From assembly GCF_031755915.1 (NCBI RefSeq), contig NC_083387.1, forward strand, positions 9,817,001 to 9,881,000: a stretch of 64,000 bases of DNA, read 5' to 3'. The position numbers and the translations under genes were made by a program. Below are positions 37,245 through 48,459 of this stretch, one piece after another. Numbering within the stretch: the first letter of the stretch is position 1; each line of letters starts with the position of its first letter. The stretch is from Ziziphus jujuba (Eukaryota; Streptophyta; Magnoliopsida; Rosales; Rhamnaceae). The notes under the pieces are model-generated. The model searched no databases and was not told the origin of the DNA. It saw only the letters and a list, made by a program, of their open reading frames with translations.

Positions 37245-37877
37245 CATATAATATATTATATTAAGATTTATAGTTATCATCTTTCTTTCTTTTTTCTTTT
37301 TTTGGAAAATAGAAATTATCACATTGTCTACAATAGTGTAATTAATTTTTTCTTTTCTAATAAAGAGAGTACTAACTTGGTAAAAGTTATAGAGAATCCC
37401 ACATGTGAGTGGGGTGTCCTATAAACCATTTTTTTTTTTTTTTTTTAAGTTCAAAGCCTTACAAAATTTGAATTTTAGGTAACTACTGAAAATGATAACT
37501 TGGCAAAACTGAACAACTTAGTTATTATATTTATGGATTTAAGAGTTATGGTTTAAACCTTTAACAAGTTCTATTATTTTTTTTTTGATGATCTTATATC
37601 GCTATGTTGCATAATCAAATCTTTAATTAATACTATCAGTATATATCTTTAATATACTAACAAAAAAGTAATTGTAGATAAAATTATAATAATAAATAAA
37701 TAAAATGAAAATGAATTTACTAATGTTGAACATTGTTTTAAACAATTATATTATATTTTCCTTAATTTAGCAAATTCACATTTTGCAAGCAAATTAGCAA
37801 TGTTAATTAATCTTCAAAGCTGTTATATATATATATATATATATAAATATGGTAAATTTTACTTTAATCCTCTCTAT

Positions 37878-37908
<31 letters not shown>

Positions 37909-38480
37909 TTTCCAAAAATACATCTATGTTTTAAGAGATATATATGTTGTGAAAAACAATTGATTACTTAGTAAATAAATAAAGTTATATATGTTATTTG
38001 TAAATATGTTTGTTTGTATTATTAAGAGAAATTTTTTTTTTTTTTTGTAATAAAAAAGAGTAAAGGTTTAAGAAATGTCACTTCCAGTAAAATGGATAAG
38101 TTAACCAATAATTGACTAAGTGGGTTACTAGAGTGAAACAAAATAAAATCCAGTAGAGGCTATAGTAAAAATTTTCAAAATAAAACCCGATATTTATATA
38201 TGTAATTTATCTCATGAAGGCAGAATTATTATTACATATATGTATACTAGAAAAATGCTCATTCATTTAGTAAACTATTTTGACATCTTATATCAGAGGA
38301 TGTAAATGAGGTAAATCAAGTTGAGTATTGACATTTTCAAACTCAGTTAGCATGATTTTAAGAGTATTTATGCTCAACTTGTCTTGTTCATGAAAAATTC
38401 AAAATTAGATCTGCTCAAATTGTTACATTATAAAACTTTTAAAACTTAAAAATATTTATTTTCTTAAAATATTTTAACAT
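37245..38480 (+). repeat. 1.3-kb tandem duplication, copy 2 (right part)
   Basis: Continuation of copy 2 after the CACTA insertion, aligning with 30830-32180 (landmarks in copy 1). It includes AT runs at 37828-37850 and 37885-37910. No gene. Confidence 0.7.
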
Positions 38481-39105
38481 TAGTAGATAATAAATTTCAA
38501 TTATTCAATTAATTTTATTATAAAATTAATTTAGTTTTTAAAAAGTTTATAAATTTAAAATATAAAATATATCGTTTATTGATTATAAATACTCAATGTA
38601 TTTAAATTTATAATGTAATTTTCACATAATGCATATAAATAATAATTTTGAGTTGCTCAATGAGCTTAATTTATTACTTAAAATTGACTTACAAGCTTCA
38701 TTTTTTGTTCAAGTTCGGTTTGTTTTTTTTATGAGTCAAGATTTGAACAAGCTAAAGTCAAATTGAGCTTGAGCGAATCACAAGCTGCTCGAGCTTATTT
38801 ATAACCTTATATTATAGTAATATCAATATTTTATTAATATATCCCATTAATATATATATATATATATATTGGTATAGATTTAATTTAAAATAACCTTTCA
38901 CTTCAAATAAATAATATTTAAAAAAAAGGAAAGAAAAAAAAAAGAAGAGAGAGAGGGGAGAATAATATTTGACAATAGGCCCTTCTTTAAAAGTCCAATT
39001 TTTCTTATATATCCTCTTTGGCTCACTCCCTTATCTTGAGGAAAAAAAAAAAAAAAAAAAACAACACAAAGAGAAAGTGTGAGGATGGCGAAGAAAATTA
39101 GAAAA
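38481..39105. other. non-coding; last part is the promoter region of the BURP pseudogene
   Basis: AT-rich. From about 38890 it matches 40685-40840, the upstream flank of the intact BURP gene, including a TTATATATCCTCTTT box (39005-39020). The minus frame at 38898-39143 is antisense. Confidence 0.65.
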
Positions 39106-39499
39106 ATGGCAAAGAGATTTGCTTCTTGTGTTCTTCTCATCATGTACCTTTTTTTGTTGATGCTAATAATTTAAATTTCATTTTTATTAATATTTTCTTT
39201 TGAATAATTAGTATATATATATATATATATATTAAGATCTAATCACTTTAAAATATTTTCCATGTTGAATTAATTCAATTATGCAGTTGTGCAGTACTGG
39301 AAATGGCCACCCCCAGCACCACCACCACTATAGGACGGCGGTGATGATCATCTAGATGGGGCTAGAAGAGTAGGATTCTTCACTGTGTATGATCTCTATG
39401 TGGGAAAAGCAATGGGCATTCAGTTTTACACCAGAGACCCTTCTTCTTTACCTCAGTTTTTGTCCAAAGAAGCTGCCGATCGCATTCCATTTTCAGTAA
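39106..39499 (+). pseudogene. truncated BURP-domain gene copy
   Basis: A tandem copy of the BURP gene 1.7 kb downstream. Exon 1 (39106-39162, MAKRFASCVLLIMYLFLLM) is nearly identical, but the donor GT after ATG is changed to CT (39163). The acceptor at 39283-39286 (GCAG) is kept. Exon 2 loses one base near 39331, which brings a TAG into frame. The body (DLYVGKAMGIQFYTRDPSS, then SKEAADRIPFSV) matches up to about 39499, where homology ends abruptly and segment A begins. The region with all four CH pairs is absent, so it cannot be a cyclase. Confidence 0.9.
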
Positions 39500-40600
39500 C
39501 AATAGACAAAGTTATTGAAAATGTTTTTACCATGAGACTGAATATACGATGGCCTTTATGTTTAATACTAACATTTCTAAAATCTAATTTAGTGTATCAT
39601 TTTATAAAATATTTATAAATTAATAATTTTTTAAATACCGTTAAATCTTGGTAATTTATTAAAAATACTAATTGAACACTTATAAAGATTATATAATCTA
39701 AAGTAAATAGATATAAAGTTTTATAGATTTCATACAAATATAAATTGAATATTTTTATATTTTAAAACTTTTTTAAAAGTGTACAAATTAAGGAAAAGGT
39801 ATTAATGTATTAATCAAAATATGCACATTTTTCCTAATTTGTAACTAATTAAAACTTTAACTGTTTTGAGGCAAAAAATTATCACTGAAATATATCAAAA
39901 TTACCAAATAAAAATATGAATTAAAATAACTTATATCCATTAACATAATGAGATTGGTCTAGTGATCACGATCGCTCCTTTTAAATTATAATATGTTGGT
40001 ATCTAAAAACATAATCTTATGGGGACCCTCACAGACTGTCACCTAGAAAACGATAAAGGGGATCCTGACAGACAAATAAACAAAACACATGGCACTCACT
40101 AACTTTTTATATTTTGCTACGACATGATTGAAGTATTATTTTATTTTTTTGTTATTGTTATCTTTTTGAATAAATAGACGTGCTTAAATGTTTGACATGT
40201 CATCGATAAGTTTCCCTCAATCATTACTACAAGACAAGACAATCCTGTTGTTTTCCTTTAACTGCTATTTATTGGATGTTTACATTTCTCAATTTTTATA
40301 TAATAAATTAAAACTTCCAAAATTGCAAATAAGAAAAAAGGTCCCCTCCATGTGTACATATATGGTAAGTTTTACTTTTGCTGTGTCTTCTGAATTTATA
40401 TCCTGAAATCTTGGGATTCCAATCACGACCCCTCGTTCTAAAAACAGGACAGACAAAAGATTGTGTTTTCGGTGCAAATGGCACTGTAGGGGAACTTAAT
40501 GCTTCACCAAACACAACAAAAGATTGTGTTTAACTTTTCTCTTTTTTGGGCTAGTATAAGATTAAGAATTTTTTTTCATGTTTTGTCAATAAACAATGTT
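39500..40600 (+). repeat. 1-kb dispersed segment A, copy 2
   Basis: Matches 20100-21190 (see that entry) and directly replaces the rest of the BURP pseudogene's exon 2. Non-coding; the frame at 40188-40406 is not a recognisable protein. Confidence 0.75.
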
Positions 40601-40763
40601 GGGCCTAAAATATGAGATAAGCTCCGTTTACGAATTAATTCGAGTGAGCTAAAATTAAGCCGATAAGAGCTGCTGGAATCTTTCACTTTAAATAAATAAA
40701 CTTAAAAAAAAAAGAGGGGAAAAATACTTGACAACAGCCCTTCTCTAAAAGTCTAATTTTTCT

Positions 40764-40770
40764 TATATAT
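40764..40770 (+). promoter_or_regulatory. probable TATA box of the BURP gene
   Basis: CTTATATATCC lies about 75 bp before the ATG at 40842 and is conserved at the same place before the pseudogene (39006-39012). Confidence 0.5.
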
Positions 40771-40841
40771 CCTCTTTCACACACTCCCTTATTTAGAAAA
40801 ACCAGAGAGAAAGTGTGAGGACGGCGAAGAAAATTAGAAAA

Positions 40842-41814
40842 ATGGCAAAGGGATTTGCTTCTTGTGTTCTTCTCATCATGTACCTTTCCTTGTTGATGGT
40901 AATAATTTAGATTTCATTTTAACTAATATTTTCTTTTGAATATAATTAGTATATAGGTGTGTGTGTGCATATATATATATATATATTTTTTTTTTTTTCT
41001 TTTTTTCTTTTAAGATCTAATCAATTTACGATATTTTCCATGTTGAATTAATTCGATTATGCAGTTATGCAGTACTGGAAATGGTCATCCCCAGCACCAC
41101 CACCACCAGCAGGACGGCGGTGATGATCCTCTGTATATGGCTAGAAGAGTAGGATTCTTCACTGTGGATGATCTCTACGTGGGAAAAGCAGTGGGCATTC
41201 AGTTTTACACCAGAGACCCTTCTTCTTTACCTCCGTTTCTGTCCAAAGAAGTTGCGGATCGCATTCCATTTTCAGTAAAAGAACTTCCGCTTATTCTTCA
41301 ACTCTTTGGGATGGCTCCAGGATCTCCAGAGGCCCAGTTAGCTGAGAGGACCCTGAGAACCTGCTCAGAGGAACCCATAAAGGGGGAGCAAAAGACTTGT
41401 GCAACTTCCGTAGAATCCTTCATCGAATTCGCGAGCTCTATGTTAGGCGGAGGACAATACGGGGTCGATTTCAGAGCTATAAAAACTACCCATTTGGGAA
41501 AACCAGTCAGCGTTTATCAGAACTACACTTTTCTCGACATCAAAGAGGTGCATAGCCCGATAATGGTGGCCTGCCATGTTATGGACTACCCTTATATAGT
41601 ATATATGTGCCACAGCCAAACCAGTAGGGTGTACCAGATCAAGATCGTTGGTCAAGAGGTCGGAGATGCACTTAATGCTATTGCGGTTTGTCACATTGAT
41701 ACATCTCAATGGGCACCCGATCACGTTTCTTTCAAACTCCTCGGCGTCAAGCCTGGAACAGTTTCGATTTGCCATTTCTTCGGCCCTCATAACCCTGTTT
41801 GGGTTAAAAATTAA
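40842..41814 (+). CDS. secreted BURP-domain protein, probable peptide cyclase
   Basis: Two exons: 40842-40898 and 41065-41814, with a 166-nt GT-AG intron in phase 0. The 268-residue product has a hydrophobic signal peptide (MAKGFASCVLLIMYLSLLML), a short His-rich linker (residues 27-35, HPQHHHHQQ), and a complete BURP domain from FF at 50-51. Family hallmarks seen: TLRTC...KTCATSVESF (conserved Cys pair) and four Cys-His pairs at 189/190, 201/202, 228/229 and 255/256 with spacings X10, X25, X25. The end is GPHNPVWVKN. BURP cyclases bind copper through these His/Cys residues and oxidatively cross-link a Tyr or Trp side chain of a peptide in the secretory pathway. Self-modifying BURP proteins carry cores before or in the domain. 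This one has no such region, so it should act on a separate substrate, for which the repeat precursor at 16967-17854 is the obvious candidate. A structural, non-enzymatic BURP role (RD22/USP-like) remains possible. Confidence 0.88.
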
Positions 41815-42450
41815 CGATAATGTGTACTTTGTTTGTTTGTTTGTGTATTAGGTTTATGCATGCATCTAGTCGGGTACTCCCTTTGTTGTAGTGTTTAAAA
41901 TCGTCATTAATAATGTTATCTAATTAAGTCCACGGAAAAATTTTAAATAAAAAAGAAAAATGCTTGGTCTATGTGCTTTCTCTGTATTATTTATGCCTAC
42001 TATAACGAATAATGACAGTGAAAGGTTTCGAGTCTGAACGTAGCACTTGGCTCTTGACTTGCCAAAGAACATAGAGCTGATTGTGTGCGTCGTCGACGTC
42101 CATCAAGTAATGTTTAATGTAATGTTCAAATCAATAAAATATGCATTATTAGTAAGTATTGCAGATTTGTTACAGGGTGTGTATATATATCTATTTTTTT
42201 TCTTTTTTTATTTATATATAAAATATGCAAGCAAAGTTCTCAACTGTTTTGTTCTTCTAGTAAAAATGTACAATGTTCGAGATATAAAATAATCCCCAGG
42301 GAACATTCGAGTAACAATCTCATTGGTTTTACCAAATATTACCCTAAAAGAGGACAACACTTTGGCCGACTAGAAGACAACAAGAATCATTTGTGTTTCT
42401 TAAAAGTTTGACATGACTGGAAGAGGAGTCACGTGGCTCGGTTTTCATTA
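41815..42450 (+). other. BURP gene 3' flank with block conserved at 56640-57330
   Basis: Contains probable poly(A) signals (AATAAA near 41945 and 42132) and a block shared with 56640-57330. The shared block includes GGTTTCGAGTCTG, CTTGCCAAAGAACATAGAGC, AGCTGATTGTGTGCGT and, further on, GGAGTCACGTGGCTCGG. One frame in both copies encodes DLPKNIELIVCV; I do not recognise it, and in this copy the frame upstream has stops. Confidence 0.6.
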
Positions 42451-43882
42451 TTATTTCCTTGGCACTAATCGCTCTTAAAAGTTTTCAGCCACCCTGTGAC
42501 CAAAACTAGTTGTCTGTGACTAAAACTACCTGTAGCTAAAAGCTGTTTGTAATTGCTGGAATTACTTTAACCACACAATATTTAGTGGCAACAATACCGC
42601 TGCTGATGCTCTTTTTTTTTTTATTCTTTTTCTTTTTTTATTTTATTTTATTTATTTATTTATTTTAGTGTTGGTTATAGTCTATTATCAATTATCACGT
42701 TTTCTTGATCTGTTTTCATGTCAATCTATTTGAAATTTTTTTTAAAAGAAATAATAATAATAATAAACGTAATGACATAAATTCTACTTTTAGTTTAAAG
42801 TTATTTCATAATTTTTTTTTTTAAATTGCATATATTCTTGTTATAGTTTTAATTTTCTTTTAACATATTTTATTTTTCTCTATTAAGCTTTAAAGTATGG
42901 TGATCAATACTATAATGACAAAAATACATTTAATGCAAAATATTAAAGTAAAAATATAAAGGAAGTTTGTGTAAATTATCTTAAATTAACATATACAAAT
43001 AAACAAATTTTTAAAATAAACAAATGCAAATATCATTTTGTCAAAGAGTAGCGTTTTTTTTTTTTTTTTAATAAACAAAGAAACAGGGACATGCAAGCCC
43101 AGGAGGACCATGACCCTCACACCTCAAATTCTTGTTATCATTTATATATTCATAATTTTTATTAATAATAAAAATAATAAGAAAAACAAGGTATTAGGCC
43201 CCTCAAAGTAACTATTAAATTAATTTCAAATAGAACATATAAAAATTATTTTGAGTAATTATAGTTTACAATTCAAAAGTAAATTGAATTTAATTTTCAT
43301 CTTAATAATCAACTAATAATATTTTATTTTTTTCTTTTTGAATGGAATAATATTTTATACATTTCTTTATCAATAATGGAGTTATCAAAATATTTATTAA
43401 ATTTATTTACCATGATGTGATAGATGATATGGTAATATTTAATTGGTGTATTTTTTTTAATTGATTTATTTATTTAAGTATAACAATCATACATTTGGGG
43501 TTCTTTGTTCACAATTATGCAATTGAAATTTTTTTATAATTAATTGGTTTATTTTTTTAATTGGCTTATTTATTTAAGTATAACAACCACACATGGTTTT
43601 TTGTTCACAACCATGCAATTGGAATTTTTTTGTTCAAAAGTTCCCAAGAGATCCCATGAGATTATATATCCTTAAACTATTCTCGTCTAAGCACACTTAA
43701 CTTTAGAATTTTTTTGAACCCTAAAGCCAATCGTTTTGAAAATGTTTTGATGTTATGAGATTGACGACCTTTACATATAAACCATTCTCCATTCATAACC
43801 AGACGATATGAAATTGGACACCAAATAATTTGCCAGTGTCTTTTACCCCTATCCATATTGGTCATTACAATTCACACCTTTA
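42451..43882. other. intergenic, AT-rich, no gene
   Basis: Only low-complexity tracts (poly-T near 42611 and 43056) and a short direct repeat of TTTATTTAAGTATAACAA (43472 and 43570). Nothing coding is supported. Confidence 0.6.
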
Positions 43883-46374
43883 TGTAACACCTCGTCCCGA
43901 AGTACGCTGGAATTTTCTTATGTTGACTAAAGTTAACTAAGTTTGATCATCGTTGGCCGAGAAGGGTCAAACTTTGAATTTTTGACTCGGCAAGAATTCT
44001 AGGTTGATCGAGGCACCATTATGAATTACGCATCGACACAAGTCCGTAGACTAGTAACACGTAAAAAATGGAGCTACGGTTTGAAAGTTATGAGCAAAAC
44101 AAGTTGATGTCTGAACTGTCTGATGTGATTCCGCCTGAGCCCGCTCAACCGATAACTCGCTGGGGTGCTGACTCGACACGGATGAAGACTAGACCAATCA
44201 CAAGAGCTCAAATTAAGAGATTTAAGGACAACCTGGGAGTATTTATACAGGGGGTAATCAATCTCAACAGAGCTTGTCCATACTTGAAGATACAAAGCCT
44301 ATTCTAAGCATCCAAGTGGTGGAAGCCGATATGGACCCGGGTGACGGTTTTGGTACATTTTTGGAGTCCGAGAAGCATGAAATGGTTCCAATGCTTTATG
44401 GGTTAAATACATATGCCTAAGAGGTCATGGAATCAAGTTAAAGAAGCCTCAAATGCAATCAAAAAGGGCTTGTACGGACAGCATCAACAATTTGGCCGAA
44501 TTTGCTGTATTGCTTACTGGCTTTACTGTATTTTACTGTATTAGCTTTTTCTTATTTTTCCAAGCATGGGCAACATGAGGGACTTCATATTCAGCTTATT
44601 TGGCATCCTAAAAAGAATCTAGAAGCTGATTTGAAGCTCAAAGAGGTCAAAGATTGATCAAAGTCAACTTGATCAAAAAGGCTAGCATTTTTAGTTTCCT
44701 AATTTGTTTTTACTTTTTGTTTTAAGAAACTACCATTACTTTTTGGCTTTTATTTATTTATTTTCTGGAAAAATAACTTTAGGAAGGTTTTTATTTTATT
44801 CTTTCCATTGTAAATTAATTAATTCCTAATTTAATATAAAGGAATTAATTAATCAAACTTAGATTAGGAAAGGAAGTATAGTTTCAGCCAACTAGGTTTC
44901 TTTATGTGTGGTGGCTGGTTTTCTTTATGTTCTAGGGTTTTATTTCGTGGTTTTGTAGTCTATTTAAAAGCTTAGTTATCAATAAGAATTAACTTTTGAT
45001 TTGATTAAGAAAATACTTGTGAGATTAATTATCTCTTTGTTCTTTGAGAACACCTAAAACACCATTAGAGAATTGGTTGTTTTAGCTTGACTTATCAATA
45101 GGTTTTCCATCCCCTATTGTGGCGTCTACATTATACCAAGGTTTCTAACCACAGGTTGGTTATGGGTTGAGGTCAATTCCATTAGAACTTGAACTTAATT
45201 AAGATCCAAGCTAATATAATACGAGTTTAGGAGCAGGTCGTCCTAGGTTCGTATCACTGTCCGAGGGTACCGAAGTTGACTTTTTATTTTTGTGAAATTG
45301 AGTTTTGACTCATATATAGTTGTGAAGTACTCGTCGATACGAGTTTGTAAACTAGCTGCATGCCCAATTCGAACATGTGATTTTAAAGTTATGGACCTGT
45401 AAAGTTTTTCAAATACCGTATTATTTTAATATTATTTTTAAACGTGTGAACAATATATGCCACGTGTAACTTAGTTTATGGTGCCGTGTGTCACAATGAG
45501 AAAATGCCACTTGTCAGCCACAAGTAAATGTTATATTATATTATATTATTTTTGTTATTATTTTATATATTATATTATTATGATAAAATTTTATTATTTT
45601 AATATTATTTATTTATTTATTTTCAATTCTCTTTTTTTTTCTTTTTCTTTTTCTTTTTTTTATTTTTCTTTCTTTCCCCATGTGGGAAAAACAACATGGG
45701 GGCCCCTCCTTCTCTCTTCTTCTTCTTTTCTTCTTATTTCTTCTTCCTTCTTCTTCCTCCCGTCGGTCTCTCCTTGCTACATCTCTTCCGGCCGTCGGAC
45801 GGCGACATGGGCCGGACAGGTAGAAAACTAGTGGAAAAACTGGCCAGTAACCGAAAGGACAAGGTCGAACGTCGCGGACGCACCCGGATCGGGCCTCCAT
45901 CGTCGGCGACGGAAAGTTGGTTTTTCGGCGATCCGGCTATCACCCGGCCAAATTGATACTCCTTTCTACTATTTTTGAACCCTTTGAGCTCAATTTTGAG
46001 GTCCTTTCAGCTCAATTTCTTGTTATTTGAGAGATATGAGATGTTGAACTTTGACCAAAACTTTCCGTCCATTTTCTGATCACCACCGGTCGATTTGAGC
46101 CTAACGGAAGTTGGTAACGTATTTCTCGCCTCTTTAGCTTTCTATTGGTATCTCATTTGCAAATTATGATAGAGTATTTTGAAAGATACCATTTTTGAAT
46201 AAAATATTATTATTTTAATAGGATAGTCTAAAAAATGTCTATTTAATATTTAAATAATTATTATTTATATTGTAGATGTCAAATTGTGTTGAATTGAATA
46301 AATGTGGTTTGAACCATATTTAGTATGAATTGATTTGGAGGTTGAGGAATTAATTATATTAAATTACTGGGATA

Positions 46375-46416
<42 letters not shown>

Positions 46417-48303
46417 TTGATTATTTAATTATTTATGAAATTGAATTGTTGTGAAAGAGATCAATTTTATGAGATTATGGTTTAATATTTACTAAATCTA
46501 TTGTTGATTTAAATGTTGAGATTTTAATATGTAAATAATGCATTATGTGATTTAAATTCCGTATGAATTTTTATGCATCTTTTATTATTAATTTGGCGTA
46601 AATCAATTTTTATGGATTTGAAGGAAATATTTAATTAAAAGATATTTAAAATGTATTTATGTGTTTAATAATTATGTATGCTAGGACTTGGTATTATGGT
46701 GATAGGAATTGAAATATTTAATCTGATGTATTTGATGATGGATTACAAGAGAGCATGAAAATTTATGAAATTGGTAAGGGTGTACGATTTGATTATATTT
46801 TATCAAAATTCTATATTTTATAATATTATAAAATATTTTTATCGGTTTTCTATGCACCATACATGTACCGGTATTCTGTAGTTGTAGATGTGATTAGCGC
46901 GCAGGTGGATGTAGATGTGATTAGCGCCAGGTTGTAATATCTCCTGTGAGTTGCCATCGAACCGAGGGCAGGCAAGTTTGATATTGGCCATAGCCGCCCC
47001 CCTCTATGGCCAGGATGACGGTTTAAGCAACGGTGCGGTGGGATGCCATGCGATCGTATGCCGGTTTCTCTCTTTAACCTCTTCGTCAGATGGTGCTTTG
47101 GGACGCTGGGCACTGTAGGACACAACTAGTATATAGTGTGTGCATCAAGTATTTTTTGTATATATATATATATTATATTTGTATGGATCACACCGTATGG
47201 GGACAGCGATCCGATGTGGTCCATGAAGAGCTAGCCTTGTAACTATGTTGCCTACGAGTTCAAGGGATTGGACGGCCAATCTAGGCAACCATTCCGGACT
47301 GTATTGGTAGCAGGGTGCCGGCGACAGCTGGAAGCATGGATTGCACAGTATGTTGGAGGGTATCATTTGTACCCCTGATACGAGTACATATTTCATAATA
47401 CATTTTGAATTTAAAATATTATTTGACCTTGTACTATTCTATCTATTCATAATCTGATTTTCTAACATTATATTTAATTGTTTTTATTGTCATTACTATT
47501 ATTAATATTATTCTCGTTATTAATAGAACAATTATTATTTATTAGAATTATGTTTACAATTATTTTCATTATTACTAATATTATCATCGTCATCATCATC
47601 ATCATGATTATTATTGTTATTATTATTATTGTCATTATTTATTTTTATTTTATTATTATTATCGTGATTTTCATACTGTAGCGTTGAACAAGTATCACAA
47701 CCAACGGATGAGAAATATGGCCATCGGGCAAGTATGATAGTCCTTGGGCAAGTGACAGCCATCGAGCAAGTATGACAGCCCTTGGACATGTGTGGTTATA
47801 TGATAGCTTTTGGGCATGTGGGATGACGGTTGATAGCCTTGGGTGAGTTATATTAATATCATTATTAGCATTAAATGGTTGATATTATTATTATTGTTGA
47901 TATAGCGGTTAATTTATCTTTCTTTCTATATTACACATTGGTATATTTTTAAAACGATGTGAAATGTATTTGAGATTTGAAGCACTAAGTGGGTGGTGTG
48001 GGCGGTCATGAACCTATGATGGTATATTTGGTTGCTTAGTAAATTATTTCCGTTGTATATATATATATATATATTATACCTAATTTGTTATCGAAGTGCT
48101 ACCATTTTTGGAATTTATTTGTAGTAAGGTGAGAGGGATAAGGTGGTAGTATATAGGAGTGCATTTTCATACAGGTAAATTTTGGGCATGTTTTACCCTT
48201 AGAGGAGATGCTGCCAGATTTTCCATAGGAGGGTTTGGTAGAGTCTCCCTGGAATTAGGATTTGTCTAGGGTTCCAGGAAGGGATTCTGGACAAGTCTTG
48301 ACA
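43883..48303 (+). repeat. 5' LTR (contains an inserted element)
   Basis: Starts TGTAACACCTCGTCCC and ends TCTTGACA, directly before the PBS. It is interrupted at 44121-45256. Contains (AT)n(GT)n at about 46375-46420 and an ATT/ATC-rich stretch at 47475-47680. The frames 45478-45831, 45613-45900 and 47478-47681 are low-complexity readings. Confidence 0.85.
44121..45256 (+). mobile_element. 1,136-bp insertion with TG...CA ends, probable solo LTR of another family
   Basis: Comparison with the 3' LTR shows an extra 1.14 kb here. It starts TGATGTGATTCC, ends GGTTCGTATCA, and is flanked by perfect 5-bp target duplications CTGTC (44116-44120 and 45257-45261). That is the signature of an LTR-retrotransposon insertion reduced to one LTR. 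A frame near its start reads RPITRAQIKRFKDNL, resembling a stretch common in Ty3 polyprotein remnants, so the sequence may carry some coding-derived DNA. No internal region or PBS is visible. Confidence 0.8.
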
Positions 48304-48304
48304 G

Positions 48305-48318
48305 TTGGTATCAGAGCT
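48305..48318 (+). other. primer-binding site (tRNA-iMet type)
   Basis: TTGGTATCAGAGCT directly follows the 5' LTR end (TTGACA plus one base). Same type as at 1620. Confidence 0.85.
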
Positions 48319-48459
48319 CTAGGTTCCGTTACCCCTGAGAGTTTCAGGATATGATGTGGTGGCACACCTCAAATGGTTAGTCAGCACCATATGCTCATGG
48401 TCGGTGAGGGGATGTAATGATCGAGTAGATGGTGAAGGGTTGTAAGATGTACTCATAGT

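Noticed and set aside
41443..41790. 115-codon frame opposite the BURP exon
   Set aside because: Antisense shadow of a well-supported BURP domain.
42047..42292. Possible small gene MALDLPKNIELIVCVVDV downstream of BURP
   Set aside because: Only the DLPKNIELIVCV part is conserved with 56.8 kb, the Met is not, and the rest runs into AT-rich DNA. Kept as a finding, not as a gene.
44068..44307. 79-codon frame MELRFESYEQNKLMSELSDV... as a host gene
   Set aside because: It starts in the LTR and crosses the insertion border at 44121, so it is an artificial fusion of two repeats.
45478..45956. Overlapping frames rich in Phe/Ser/Lys (also 49447-49870)
   Set aside because: Low-complexity pyrimidine tracts within the two LTRs of one element.
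47478..47789. Ile-rich and Asn-rich frames (also 51419-51653)
   Set aside because: Translations of an ATT/ATC microsatellite; the same repeat occurs in both LTRs.
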